A stretch of 64,000 nucleotides of DNA from Gallalistipes aquisgranensis (GTDB lineage Bacteria; Bacteroidota; Bacteroidia; Bacteroidales; Rikenellaceae): assembly GCF_014982715.1 (NCBI RefSeq), contig NZ_JADCJY010000002.1, forward strand, positions 248,001 to 312,000, read 5' to 3'. The notes under the pieces were generated by a model. It saw nothing but the letters and a program-made list of their open reading frames with translations. It made no database searches and was not told where the DNA came from. Below, piece by piece: positions 21,759-31,830 of this stretch (position 1 is the first letter of the stretch; every line of letters begins with the position of its first letter). Both the position numbers and the translations under genes were made by a program.

Positions 21759-22940
21759 CTATTTCGTATAGGAAAACTCCTCTCCGTCCTTATAGATGGT
21801 CACCATCGGTGTTTCGGAAGGTTCGACCCGGCCGATGATCCGGGCGTCCACACCGAACTCGCGCGAAATTTTCACGATGTCGTTGGCCACCGAAGGATCG
21901 ACATACAACTCCATGCGGTGTCCCATATTGAAAACGCAGTACATTTCGCTCCACGGCGTCTCGCTCTGCTCCTGAATCGCCTGGAACAGGAACGGAACCT
22001 CGAACAGATTGTCCTTGATGACATGCACGTCCTCGATGAAATGCAACACTTTCGTCTGGCCGCCGCCGCTGCAATGCACCATGCCGTGGAGATTGCCCCG
22101 GTAATGGCGCAACACCTCCCGGATAATCGGTGCATAGGTCCGCGTGGGAGAAAGCACCAGTTTGCCCATGGTCAGCGTCTGTCCGTCCACTTCGACCTTG
22201 TCGGTCAGCCGGTATTTCCCGGTATAGACCAGATCGGAAGGGACTCCGTTGTCGTAGCTCTCCGGATATTTCGACGCCAGATAGTTGGCGAACACGTCGT
22301 GACGCGCCGAAGTAAGGCCGTTGCTGCCCATTCCCCCGTTATACTCCGTTTCATAGGTGGCCTGTCCGAAAGAACTCAGCCCCACGATGTAACAACCCGC
22401 CTTGATACGGTCGTTCGAAATCACGTCCGAACGCTTCATTCGGGCCGTCACCGTACTGTCCACAATGATCGTTCGCACCAGATCGCCCACGTCGGCCGTC
22501 TCACCGCCCGTCGACCATATCTCCACCCCCAAGTCACGCATCGACTGCAGAAACTCCTCCGTACCGTTGATGATCGCCGAGATCACCTCGCCCGGAATCA
22601 GCCGCTTGTTGCGCCCGATGGTCGAAGAGAGCAGAATCCCGCTGGTAGCCCCCACGCAGAGCAGATCGTCCGTGTTCATCACGATGGCGTCCTGAGCGAC
22701 CCCTTTCCACACCGACATGTCGCCCGTCTCCCTCCAGTACATGTAGGCCAGCGACGACTTGGTCCCCGCTCCGTCGGCGTGCATCACCAGACAAGACGCA
22801 TCGTCTCCCCCGAGCGTATCGGGGATGATCTTGCAGAATGCCTTGGGATAAAGTCCTTTGTCGATCTTCCGGATCGCGTTGTGCACATCCTCCTTGGAGG
22901 AGGAGACGCCCCTGCGGGCGTATCTCGATGTCGTTGCCAT
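21759..22940 (-). CDS. purM: Phosphoribosylformylglycinamidine cyclo-ligase (AIR synthase, PurM-like)
   Basis: Converts FGAM and ATP to aminoimidazole ribonucleotide in purine synthesis. The 393-residue protein carries the PurM ATP-binding features: a GGDDASCLVMHADGAGTK block near the N-terminus and the C-terminal glycine-rich HCSGGGQTKVLHF. It is longer than the roughly 345-residue E. coli enzyme, which is common in Bacteroidota. The frame is open to 23057, but ATG at 22940 (MATTSRYARRG) is chosen because two promoter-like elements lie just upstream, inside the extended frame. Confidence 0.85.
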   Translation of the reverse strand: MATTSRYARRGVSSSKEDVHNAIRKIDKGLYPKAFCKIIPDTLGGDDASCLVMHADGAGTKSSLAYMYWRETGDMSVWKGVAQDAIVMNTDDLLCVGATSGILLSSTIGRNKRLIPGEVISAIINGTEEFLQSMRDLGVEIWSTGGETADVGDLVRTIIVDSTVTARMKRSDVISNDRIKAGCYIVGLSSFGQATYETEYNGGMGSNGLTSARHDVFANYLASKYPESYDNGVPSDLVYTGKYRLTDKVEVDGQTLTMGKLVLSPTRTYAPIIREVLRHYRGNLHGMVHCSGGGQTKVLHFIEDVHVIKDNLFEVPFLFQAIQEQSETPWSEMYCVFNMGHRMELYVDPSVANDIVKISREFGVDARIIGRVEPSETPMVTIYKDGEEFSYTK

Positions 22941-22971
22941 AATGTTCGGGTATAGCCGGTTGTTTAAATTG

Positions 22972-22989
22972 CAAAGATACACAAAAGTA
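22972..22989 (-). promoter_or_regulatory. Putative purM promoter elements
   Basis: Two overlapping-range matches to TAnnTTTG occur on the minus strand: TATCTTTG at 22979-22972 and TACTTTTG at 22989-22982. The first would give a leader of about 25 nt before ATG 22940. Confidence 0.6.
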
Positions 22990-23038
22990 GGATAACTGGA
23001 AGAATTTTCGAAAATTTCGTTTCTTCGCAATAATTCGG

Positions 23039-23046
23039 TATTTTTG
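23039..23046 (+). promoter_or_regulatory. Putative promoter of the helical-repeat protein gene
   Basis: TATTTTTG matches TAnnTTTG and predicts a start near 23053, about 24 nt before ATG 23077. It covers a TTG at 23044 that would otherwise be a possible start codon, and so argues against that start. Confidence 0.6.
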
Positions 23047-23076
23047 CATCCGGACATTCATTCACACGCAGAACCC

Positions 23077-24645
23077 ATGGCCTCCGGAGAGAAACAAGAA
23101 GCGGTGTTCGACCTGATCAAATCCATGACCAAGGCCGAAAAACGCAATTTCAAGCTCTACGCCACCCGCCTGGCCGGCAACCAGGAGGCCAAATTCATCG
23201 CCCTGTTCGACTGCCTCGACACACTGGAGGAATACGACGAGGGGAAAGTGCTCCAGAAATGTCCGGTCAAAAAGGAGCAGCTTCCCAACATGAAGGCCCA
23301 TCTCTACAAACAGATTCTGGTGAGCCTGCGTCTGCTCGGCGTCCAGCATTCGATGCCGATCCAACTGCGCGAACAGCTCGATTTCGCCCGCATTCTCTAC
23401 GACAAGGGGCTCTACCGCCAGAGTTCCAAAATTCTGGAAAAGACCCGCGAACAGGCCTCCGCCACCCAGCAGCACACGATCCTGCTGGACGTGATCGACT
23501 TCCAGAAACAGATCGAGACGCTGAACGTCTCCCGGGGCATGGCCTCGCTGGCCGAATCGTTCCATCGCCAGACCGCCGACATCTGCCGTCAGATCGAGAA
23601 CATCAACACCCTCTCCAGCACGGCACTCCAGATATTCTCCCTCTATCAGAAACTGGGATACGTCCGCACGCAGAAAGACCTCGACCTGATCGACCAGTAT
23701 TTTCGTCCGCGGCTGGCGGTCTACACCGAAAGGTCGCTCTCGTTTCTGGAAAGGTTCTACTATTTCCAGGCCATGGCATGGTTCCACTACATCCGCCACG
23801 ACTTCGTCCGCTGTTACCTCTATGCCTGCCGCTGGATCGCCCTGTTCGACGCCCACCCCCAGATGAAGCCCCTCATGTACGACAACTACCTGAAAGGATA
23901 CTCTAGGCTGCTGGAAGGGCTTTTCCTGATGCGCAAATACCACACGCTAGTCGATACGCTGGCCCGTTTCGAGAGAGAATGCCGCGAGATCGGTTCGGTC
24001 AACGAAAACGCCGTGGTCATTTCCCGTCAGATCATCTACACGGGCCATATCCACCGCTGTTTCCTCGAAGGAGGTTTCCGGGAGGGCATCCGCCTGGTCG
24101 AAGAGGTGGAGACATTCCTCCGCAAACATTCCAAGCACATCAACCTCCACCAGAAGATGCTGATGTACTACAAGATCGCCTGCCTCTATTTCGGGGACGG
24201 GAACTATTCCAAGTGCATGGAATACCTGGCAAGGATCACAGGGACGAAAGACCCCCAGATCCGGCGCGACCTCCAATGCTATGCCAAAATCCTCAACCTG
24301 ATCGCCTCCTACGAGGCCGGCATCGACTACAACCTCGACTATCAGATCCGGTCGGTCTATTCCTTCATCGTCAAGATGAACGACATGCAGGAAGTGCAGC
24401 GCGAAATGCTCGCATTCCTCAAAAGGCTGAACTCAATCTACGCACACAACCTGAAAGACGAGCTGCGCGTCCTCTACCAGCGGCTCAAACCGTACGAAAA
24501 CCATCCTTATGAGCGGAGGACATTCTACTACCTCGACATCCTTTCATGGCTGGAAAGCAAAATCACGGGACGGACGGTGGGGGAGATCATCCGCGAAAAG
24601 TTCCGCCGGGAGCAACGGAAACCCCTTGCGGAGAGGGATGTATAA
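23077..24645 (+). CDS. Uncharacterised helical-repeat protein
   Basis: I do not recognise a named family. The 522-residue protein begins MASGEKQEAVFDLIKSMTKA and has no signal peptide or membrane segment, so it is probably cytoplasmic. The sequence is almost wholly alpha-helical in character, rich in Leu, Tyr, Arg and Lys, with TPR-like spacing of aromatic and small residues (for example FLEGGFREGIRLVEEVETFL and CLYFGDGNYSKCMEYLARI). This suggests a solenoid scaffold. It is divergent from purM and followed by a terminator-like hairpin, so it is transcribed alone. The N-terminal MTKAEKRNFKLYA block may be family-specific. Confidence 0.8.
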   Translation: MASGEKQEAVFDLIKSMTKAEKRNFKLYATRLAGNQEAKFIALFDCLDTLEEYDEGKVLQKCPVKKEQLPNMKAHLYKQILVSLRLLGVQHSMPIQLREQLDFARILYDKGLYRQSSKILEKTREQASATQQHTILLDVIDFQKQIETLNVSRGMASLAESFHRQTADICRQIENINTLSSTALQIFSLYQKLGYVRTQKDLDLIDQYFRPRLAVYTERSLSFLERFYYFQAMAWFHYIRHDFVRCYLYACRWIALFDAHPQMKPLMYDNYLKGYSRLLEGLFLMRKYHTLVDTLARFERECREIGSVNENAVVISRQIIYTGHIHRCFLEGGFREGIRLVEEVETFLRKHSKHINLHQKMLMYYKIACLYFGDGNYSKCMEYLARITGTKDPQIRRDLQCYAKILNLIASYEAGIDYNLDYQIRSVYSFIVKMNDMQEVQREMLAFLKRLNSIYAHNLKDELRVLYQRLKPYENHPYERRTFYYLDILSWLESKITGRTVGEIIREKFRREQRKPLAERDV

Positions 24646-24698
24646 AATTTTTCAAAAAAATTTCCGGATTGACAGATTTTGCCGATTCGAGACCGGAC

Positions 24699-24725
24699 GG
24701 TTAGGGATCATAACCCATTTTTTTT
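24699..24725 (+). terminator. Putative intrinsic terminator
   Basis: GGTTA (24699-24703) pairs with TAACC (24711-24715) over a 7-nt loop, followed within 3 nt by eight T residues. The stem is short, but its place after the helical-repeat gene and before the gdhA promoter fits a terminator. Confidence 0.5.
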
Positions 24726-24805
24726 CTGTGGCTCCGATTTTTAACCGAATCGGCCGTTGAAATTTCGACATTCCCGACGCCGACGGGCTCCTCAGGCCCG
24801 CCCGA

Positions 24806-24837
24806 TTTGTTTTTCTGCGCCGGGAACGATACTTTTG
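24806..24837 (+). promoter_or_regulatory. gdhA promoter, near-ideal Bacteroidota type
   Basis: TTTG (24806-24809), 20 nt, then TACTTTTG (24830-24837) match both elements and the spacing of the Bacteroidota housekeeping promoter. The predicted start near 24844 leaves about 35 nt to the gdhA ATG. Confidence 0.8.
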
Positions 24838-24866
24838 TAAGTCCCGAACGCATCAAACCGAAATAA

Positions 24867-26234
<1,368 letters not shown>

Positions 26235-26255
26235 TCCATCCTGCAAAATAAGGTA

Positions 26256-26294
26256 AGGAGAGGGGCCGTGGAATCACGGCCCCTCTCCTCTTTT
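26256..26294 (+). terminator. gdhA terminator
   Basis: A perfect 14-bp stem (GGAGAGGGGCCGTG at 26257-26270 with 26275-26288) closes a 4-nt loop and is followed by TCTTTT. It lies between the convergent ends of gdhA and the choloylglycine-hydrolase-family gene. Confidence 0.85.
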
Positions 26295-26365
26295 CGACAC
26301 GCCGGACACAAGTTTTACTCTTTCGCAAAAACCCGGCGGATACCGGATGCCCCGGCTCTTCCGGC

Positions 26366-27454
26366 CTATCCGACCGGCACGGGGACGACCGGCTGCCGCC
26401 GCACCTCATCCAATGGCCGGGACAGGTATTTCACCCGGGAAAAATCTATCGACCGCAGATCGAAACTGCGTATGGCACTGTTGTACATCGTACGGTAATA
26501 GATCTTTCCATTCTTCATGTCCGTGGCTGAAGTCCACTGCGTGGCACTCGGAATATCGGCCGGGATTTTCCCCTCGGCGAATTCGACCCCGATCGGAATA
26601 TCGAAATTATTCAGAATCTGAAAACATTGCAGAACGGCATTCAGAGCCGAATCCGGCTGCGGCGCGGTCGCCTGGTAAAAGGCGGCCCGAACGAAACGCG
26701 AGGGCGGAGTGACGTCGCCGGGAATCCCCAGCATGCCGCTCCCAGCCCCGAAAGGGGAGAGCTCCGCCGCCCCCAGCCTGTGCGCCGGAGCCGAGCCGGA
26801 ATACAGGTTGACATAGTTGTTCAGATTGGTCAACTGCCACTCGAAACCCGGGGAGTTGGTCAGTACGCCGAGCGTATTCTCATAAAAACGGGGACGACCT
26901 CCGACGATCTCCAGCACGATCTGGCGACCGGACGCATCGGCGAAACGCCAATGCGCCGTGGAGGCCCGCGGATCGACGGCGACGACATGCACTTTTCCCA
27001 CTGCCTCCTTCACCTCTTCCACCGTCCGGCAGCCGCCGAGTATCCAGGAAACGAGCTGAAGGTCGGCGATACTGGCCGATCTTTTCGCAGGATCGAACTC
27101 TTCATACTGTCCGTATCCGGGGAAATAGAAAAGACCCGCCGAAAGACCCGTCTCGTTCAGTCCCTCAGCCACGAACTCCTCCTGCTCCACGGAGAGTCCG
27201 ACATAACCGTAACGGGCTGAAAAAAGCATCCCGTCCGTACCGCCGGGCACCATCGACCGCTGCGTGTATCCGCGCGGCACGACGACATACCGGCTGTTCA
27301 GATCGCTCCCGCCCCATTCGATGGTGCGGGCTACCACACAGGCTCCGTCTTTCGCCCTGAACGTGATACCGGTACAGGCTCCGGCCGCTCCCGGCCATCC
27401 GGCCATCGCAGCGGCTGCCGCCGCAACGAAGCAAAAAAAACCTCTTTTCATCAT
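26366..27454 (-). CDS. Choloylglycine hydrolase / penicillin V acylase family protein (linear amide hydrolase)
   Basis: An N-terminal-nucleophile amidase that would hydrolyse conjugated bile acids or other linear amides. From ATG 27454 (362 aa) a signal peptide ends at GAAGA, exposing Cys27 as the mature N-terminus in CTGITF, as this family requires. Other active-site positions are visible: Arg in ARTIEWG, Asn in GLNETGLSAG, Asn in TNSPGFEWQLTNLNNY, and Arg in PSRFVRAAFY. The Asp that usually follows the Arg (RxxD) is Glu here, so substrate preference should not be assumed. An in-frame ATG at 27475 is an alternative start. It should act in the periplasm and is divergent from an outer-membrane protein gene. 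Confidence 0.85.
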   Translation of the reverse strand: MMKRGFFCFVAAAAAAMAGWPGAAGACTGITFRAKDGACVVARTIEWGGSDLNSRYVVVPRGYTQRSMVPGGTDGMLFSARYGYVGLSVEQEEFVAEGLNETGLSAGLFYFPGYGQYEEFDPAKRSASIADLQLVSWILGGCRTVEEVKEAVGKVHVVAVDPRASTAHWRFADASGRQIVLEIVGGRPRFYENTLGVLTNSPGFEWQLTNLNNYVNLYSGSAPAHRLGAAELSPFGAGSGMLGIPGDVTPPSRFVRAAFYQATAPQPDSALNAVLQCFQILNNFDIPIGVEFAEGKIPADIPSATQWTSATDMKNGKIYYRTMYNSAIRSFDLRSIDFSRVKYLSRPLDEVRRQPVVPVPVG

Positions 27455-27543
27455 ACGGATATTCTTGATGTTCATGTTCGTTTCGTAAAAATAGGAAGAA
27501 TATCGGATTACCGCATAAACCGTTCCTTTTTTCACGAAAAAGA

Positions 27544-27559
27544 ACGGGAACGTTCCCGT
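27544..27559. promoter_or_regulatory. 16-bp perfect palindrome between divergent genes
   Basis: ACGGGAACGTTCCCGT is a perfect palindrome in the 271-nt region between the secreted amidase gene and the outer-membrane protein gene. Its symmetry and place suit an operator for a dimeric regulator acting on one or both genes. No regulator is encoded next to it. Confidence 0.5.
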
Positions 27560-27601
27560 CCGTCCCCGCGCGTTTACCCTGCATCCGAGACGGGGAAAAC
27601 G

Positions 27602-27694
27602 TATCTTTGCCTCCTTTTTTCAGTAACTTTTCGCAAATCAACCGTATTTAGTCGCATTTAGCCGTAATATTATTCCGGATAAAACCTATCTTTG
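27602..27694 (+). promoter_or_regulatory. Two candidate -7 elements upstream of the outer-membrane protein gene
   Basis: TATCTTTG occurs twice on the plus strand, at 27602-27609 and 27687-27694; both match TAnnTTTG. The second, with a start near 27701, leaves about 25 nt to ATG 27726 and is the likelier main promoter. Confidence 0.6.
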
Positions 27695-27725
27695 CGGGAA
27701 AACTGACAGACTACCCCTTTCCCCG

Positions 27726-30662
27726 ATGAAACGAACCTTTCTCCTGTTACTGTTCACTGTATTGACGTACTCCGCCTCCGCACAAACCGCCACCCTGCGG
27801 GGGCGTGTTCTGTCGGCGACGGACAGTACGGCGCTCGCGGGGGCCACGGTCATGACCCCGGGAGGAAGCGTCAACACCATGTGCGACGCGCAGGGCCTCT
27901 TTTCGCTGGGGAAAGTCCCCCGTTCGACCCGGACGATCCAGATCGTCTTTCTGGGATATGCCACGGCAGAGATTACGGTCGCCATCAAATCGGCGACGCT
28001 CGACCTGGGAAATATCTACCTGAAGGAGAACACCAACCAGATAGATGCCGTCGTAGTGCAGAGCGAAGCTCCGATGTCGATCCAGAAGACGGACACCACC
28101 CAGTTCAACGCGGCCGCATTCAAAACCACGCCCGACGCCGATGCTGACGAACTGCTGATGAAGATGCCGGGCGTCGTGATCCAGAACGGCCGGGTGGAGG
28201 CGCAGGGCGAACCGATCCGCAAAATCTACGTGGACGGACGGCTCTTCTTCGGCACCGACCCGATGGCAGCACTGAAAAACCTGCCTGCGGACGCCATCGA
28301 AAGCATCCAGATTTTCGACGAACAGAGCGAGCAGTCCCGCCTGATCGGATTCGACGACGGCAACAGCCAGAAAGCGATCAACATCGTCACCAAAGCCAAA
28401 GACGGGAAAAGCACCCTGTTCAAAGGAGAAGGATCGGGAGGAACCGACCTGGACGACAACAACCGCAAATTCCGCTACCTGACCGGCGGCAACTTTTCCC
28501 GGTTCACGCCCGCACAGCGGATTACCGTCACGGCGCTGGCAAACAACGTCAACACCATGAAATTCGGCCAGAACGAACTGGCCGACGAAGTGAAGGTGGA
28601 CAACAACGGCAACCTGAGAAACCAGCCGATGGGCGTACAGCGCATCACAGGCATCGGTACGAACTACTCGGCCGAAACGAAAAAAATCCGCTTTTCGGGC
28701 AACTATTTCTACGACAACAACCGCAACGAGTTGGAAAACCTCAGTGAAAACGACTATTTTCCCGATCCTCGAGGCCTTTTCCAGAGCAAACACGTCACGA
28801 ACCGCAACAATTCCCTCACCACCAACCACAACAACCGTCTTAACTTCCGGCTGGAGTGGAGGATCAACGCCAACAACACCTTCATCCTTTCGCCGCGGAT
28901 CAACATCCAGAAAAACAACCGCATGGAACAGGGCCGGTCGCTCACCCTGCAAAGCAAGGAGTCCGGTCTCCCGCTCGACTCGGCCAACCGCAACACCACC
29001 GATTACCTGACCGACAATTTCAACTATTCGATCGCGGGCAACGCGACCTTCGCCCACCGGTTCCCCTCGAAAAAAGGCCGTTCCATCTCGGCCAACCTCA
29101 CCTACAACTTCAGCAACCGGAGCCAGGACCGTCTGCAGCACGACCTGGAGCGGGCCAGCTACAAAAAGAACAAACAGAACGAATATTACTGGGCCCCGAG
29201 CAGCAACCCGATCGATCGTCTGACCGACCAGGTCACCACGAGCAACCTGCTCCGGCTACGGCTCACCTACGCGGAACCGTTCGCCAAACGGCACCGCATC
29301 CTCTTCAACTATGTGATGAGCCGGGACTGGGGAGCCACCGACAAACAGGCATACAGCAACCGCTACAAAAAGGAGCCGGAACACATTCCCGAATACAGCA
29401 TCCGGGACTCCTCCCAGTGCAACAGCATGAACCGCGATTACAGCACGTTCGGAGGCGGATTCGGGTACGCCTATTACAGCAAGAAATACACGCTGAACAC
29501 CTCGGTCGATTTCCAGAGCATCCGCCAGCAGCGGGAGGAGATCGAACCCCGGCCCGACAAAAGGAGCCAGTCGTTTTTCGACGTCCAGCCCACGCTGACG
29601 TTCCGCTATTCGCTGGAGAAAAGCCGCTACCTGAAGATACAGTACAGAGGACGCACCGTTCTGCCGCGCATCGACCAGATGCAGAATTACGTCAACAACA
29701 ACTCGCCCACCAACGTCCGGGTCGGAAATCCCGATCTGAAAGAGGGTTACCAGCACACGCTGGACATCTTCTACAACGGCTCGAATGTCCGTAAGTCGAG
29801 AAACCTCACCATCACGATCAACGCCATGACCCGCTCCAACATCGTGGCCAACAGCACGGAGGTGATGCCCCGCGACACGCTGATCTATCCTTCGGCCGAA
29901 AAAACGCCCGGCACCGGGGTCATGGTAGAGGAAGGTGCGTTCGTCCGCCGCTACGTGAACCTGAACGGATACGTGGCCATCCGCACCTCGGGCACGTACA
30001 GCATGGCCGTGAAGCCCATCCGCAGCAACGTCAACCTCTCGATGAACTACAACTTCATCCGCACCCCCTCCGTCTACACCTACCTCAACTACGCGAACAT
30101 CCATTCGGGCGGAGTACGCGTCGGCATCACCAGCAATATTTCGGAGAACGTGGATTTCAACTTCTACTCCAACACGGTCTTCAACTACACCCGCAACTCG
30201 GCCAAGGACAACGTGTCGTTTCTCAACCAGAACCTCTACTACTCGATGAGCGTCATCCTGCCGCTCGGGTTCACGTTCAACACGCTGGCCACCTGGAAAT
30301 ACTACACCAGCTCCAGTTCGACCGACTTCACCAGTTCGTTTTTCCTGCTCGACGTAGGGATCGGCAAGAAGGTGTTCCGCCACCGGAACGGCGAATTCCG
30401 CATCACGGCTTTCGACCTGCTGAACCAGAACCGCAACCTGCTGCACTACGTCTACGACGATCGCGTGAACGACGTGCGGACCAACACGCTGGGCCGCTAC
30501 ATTCTCGCCCGGTTCTCCTATCGCTTCAACTCCATGGTACACGGGAAGAAACGGGCACCGAAACTCCCGGCCGGAGAAAATTTTCAGGAGATCGACCTGA
30601 AGGATTTGAAAAAAATGAGTAATTTGCCGAAAAATTCGTCCGGAAAACCTGCGAAAAAGTGA
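27726..30662 (+). CDS. Outer-membrane beta-barrel protein with carboxypeptidase-regulatory-like domain
   Basis: A 978-residue TonB-receptor-like protein. A signal peptide (MKRTFLLLLFTVLTYSASAQ) is followed by a carboxypeptidase-regulatory-like beta sandwich (about 22-100) and a plug-like region (about 105-215). The last part is a large barrel with many alternating aromatic/polar strands and Asn/Arg-rich loops (about 230-930). It lacks the usual SusC signature and has no SusD partner, fitting the outer-membrane beta-barrel family rather than a PUL transporter. The C-terminal tail after the barrel is Lys-rich. ruvB starts 21 nt downstream, so the two are probably co-transcribed. The substrate is unknown. 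Confidence 0.85.
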   Translation: MKRTFLLLLFTVLTYSASAQTATLRGRVLSATDSTALAGATVMTPGGSVNTMCDAQGLFSLGKVPRSTRTIQIVFLGYATAEITVAIKSATLDLGNIYLKENTNQIDAVVVQSEAPMSIQKTDTTQFNAAAFKTTPDADADELLMKMPGVVIQNGRVEAQGEPIRKIYVDGRLFFGTDPMAALKNLPADAIESIQIFDEQSEQSRLIGFDDGNSQKAINIVTKAKDGKSTLFKGEGSGGTDLDDNNRKFRYLTGGNFSRFTPAQRITVTALANNVNTMKFGQNELADEVKVDNNGNLRNQPMGVQRITGIGTNYSAETKKIRFSGNYFYDNNRNELENLSENDYFPDPRGLFQSKHVTNRNNSLTTNHNNRLNFRLEWRINANNTFILSPRINIQKNNRMEQGRSLTLQSKESGLPLDSANRNTTDYLTDNFNYSIAGNATFAHRFPSKKGRSISANLTYNFSNRSQDRLQHDLERASYKKNKQNEYYWAPSSNPIDRLTDQVTTSNLLRLRLTYAEPFAKRHRILFNYVMSRDWGATDKQAYSNRYKKEPEHIPEYSIRDSSQCNSMNRDYSTFGGGFGYAYYSKKYTLNTSVDFQSIRQQREEIEPRPDKRSQSFFDVQPTLTFRYSLEKSRYLKIQYRGRTVLPRIDQMQNYVNNNSPTNVRVGNPDLKEGYQHTLDIFYNGSNVRKSRNLTITINAMTRSNIVANSTEVMPRDTLIYPSAEKTPGTGVMVEEGAFVRRYVNLNGYVAIRTSGTYSMAVKPIRSNVNLSMNYNFIRTPSVYTYLNYANIHSGGVRVGITSNISENVDFNFYSNTVFNYTRNSAKDNVSFLNQNLYYSMSVILPLGFTFNTLATWKYYTSSSSTDFTSSFFLLDVGIGKKVFRHRNGEFRITAFDLLNQNRNLLHYVYDDRVNDVRTNTLGRYILARFSYRFNSMVHGKKRAPKLPAGENFQEIDLKDLKKMSNLPKNSSGKPAKK

Positions 30663-30683
30663 TTCCGGACCCCTTTTTCCGCT

Positions 30684-31700
30684 ATGAGTGAAAGCAACAA
30701 GATATTGCGCGGGACCGAAACCGATCTGGAATTCGAAAACAAAATCCGTCCGCAGGAACTCGACAGTTTCAACGGCCAGGACAAGATCATCGAAAACCTG
30801 CGGATCTTCATCAAGGCGGCCCTGATGCGCGGCGAGGCGCTCGACCACGTCCTGCTGCACGGCCCCCCGGGCCTGGGCAAGACCACCCTGGCAGGCATCA
30901 TCAGCAACGAAATGGGCGGCACGCTCCGCGTCTCTTCGGGCCCCGTACTGGACAAGCCGGGCGACCTGGCGGGCCTGCTCACCAACCTCAATCCGGGCGA
31001 CGTACTCTTCATCGACGAAATCCACCGGCTGAGCCCGATCGTGGAGGAGTACCTCTATTCGGCCATGGAGGACTACAAGATCGACATCGTGCTGGACAAG
31101 GGGCCCAGCGCCCGTTCGATCCAGATCGAACTGAACCCCTTCACGCTGATCGGCGCCACCACCCGAAGCGGTCTGCTCACCAGTCCGCTGAGAGCACGGT
31201 TCGGCATCCAGTGCCACCTGGAATACTACGACACCCGCACGTTGGCGGGCATTATCCACCGTTCGGCCTCCATTCTGAACATCCCGATCGACGGGGAGGC
31301 CTCCCGCGAAATCGCCCTCCGCAGCCGGGGCACGCCCCGGATCGCCAATTCGCTGCTGCGCCGCGTAAGGGATTTTGCCATGGTCAAGGGAGACGGACGG
31401 ATCGACCTGGATATCACCCGTTTCGCACTGGGCGCACTCAACATCGACGCCCGGGGGCTCGACAGGATGGACCACAAAATCCTCTCGACCATCATCCACA
31501 AGTTCAACGGCGGTCCGGTGGGAATCAATACCATCGCCACGGCGGTGGGCGAGGAGGGGGGCACGATCGAAGAGGTCTACGAACCGTTCCTCATCAAGGA
31601 GGGATTTTTGAAGCGGACGCCCCGGGGACGCGAAGTGACCGAACTAGCCTACACGCATCTGGGCATCGTTCCTCCCGCCCAGGAAGGGACCCTGTTCTGA
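30684..31700 (+). CDS. ruvB: Holliday junction branch-migration helicase RuvB
   Basis: The motor ATPase of the RuvABC resolvasome. The 338-residue protein has Walker [13 protein letters not shown], Walker [12 protein letters not shown], a sensor region [18 protein letters not shown] and the C-terminal winged helix ([17 protein letters not shown]). It follows the outer-membrane protein gene by 21 nt and ends before a strong bidirectional terminator. Confidence 0.98.
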   Translation: MSESNKILRGTETDLEFENKIRPQELDSFNGQDKIIENLRIFIKAALMRGEALDHVLLHGPPGLGKTTLAGIISNEMGGTLRVSSGPVLDKPGDLAGLLTNLNPGDVLFIDEIHRLSPIVEEYLYSAMEDYKIDIVLDKGPSARSIQIELNPFTLIGATTRSGLLTSPLRARFGIQCHLEYYDTRTLAGIIHRSASILNIPIDGEASREIALRSRGTPRIANSLLRRVRDFAMVKGDGRIDLDITRFALGALNIDARGLDRMDHKILSTIIHKFNGGPVGINTIATAVGEEGGTIEEVYEPFLIKEGFLKRTPRGREVTELAYTHLGIVPPAQEGTLF

Positions 31701-31743
31701 ACATGGAACGCCCGACCGGAAAAAACGGCACATACCCCGACAA

Positions 31744-31778
31744 AAAAGGGAGGAACGTTCATGAAGTTCCTCCCTTTT
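31744..31778. terminator. Bidirectional terminator between ruvB and surE
   Basis: A perfect 13-bp stem (31744-31756 with 31766-31778, AAAAGGGAGGAAC pairing with GTTCCTCCCTTTT) has a 9-nt loop. A residues on one flank and T residues on the other allow function on both strands, for the convergent ruvB and surE genes. Confidence 0.85.
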
Positions 31779-31830
31779 CCGTATCCGCCCGAAGAATACC
31801 CGCTTCCCGGAACAAACTCCGGACAGCATC

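Noticed and set aside
22941-23057. 39-residue N-terminal extension of the PurM-like protein
   Set aside because: The extension overlaps two promoter elements and has no resemblance to PurM; ATG 22940 is preferred.
23044-23076. TTG start giving an 11-residue N-terminal extension of the helical-repeat protein
   Set aside because: The TTG lies inside the predicted -7 promoter element, so it would not be transcribed from that promoter; ATG 23077 fits better.
29256-31499. 747-codon open frame on the minus strand opposite the outer-membrane protein gene and ruvB
   Set aside because: Antisense to two well-supported genes, of biased composition, with no family features.
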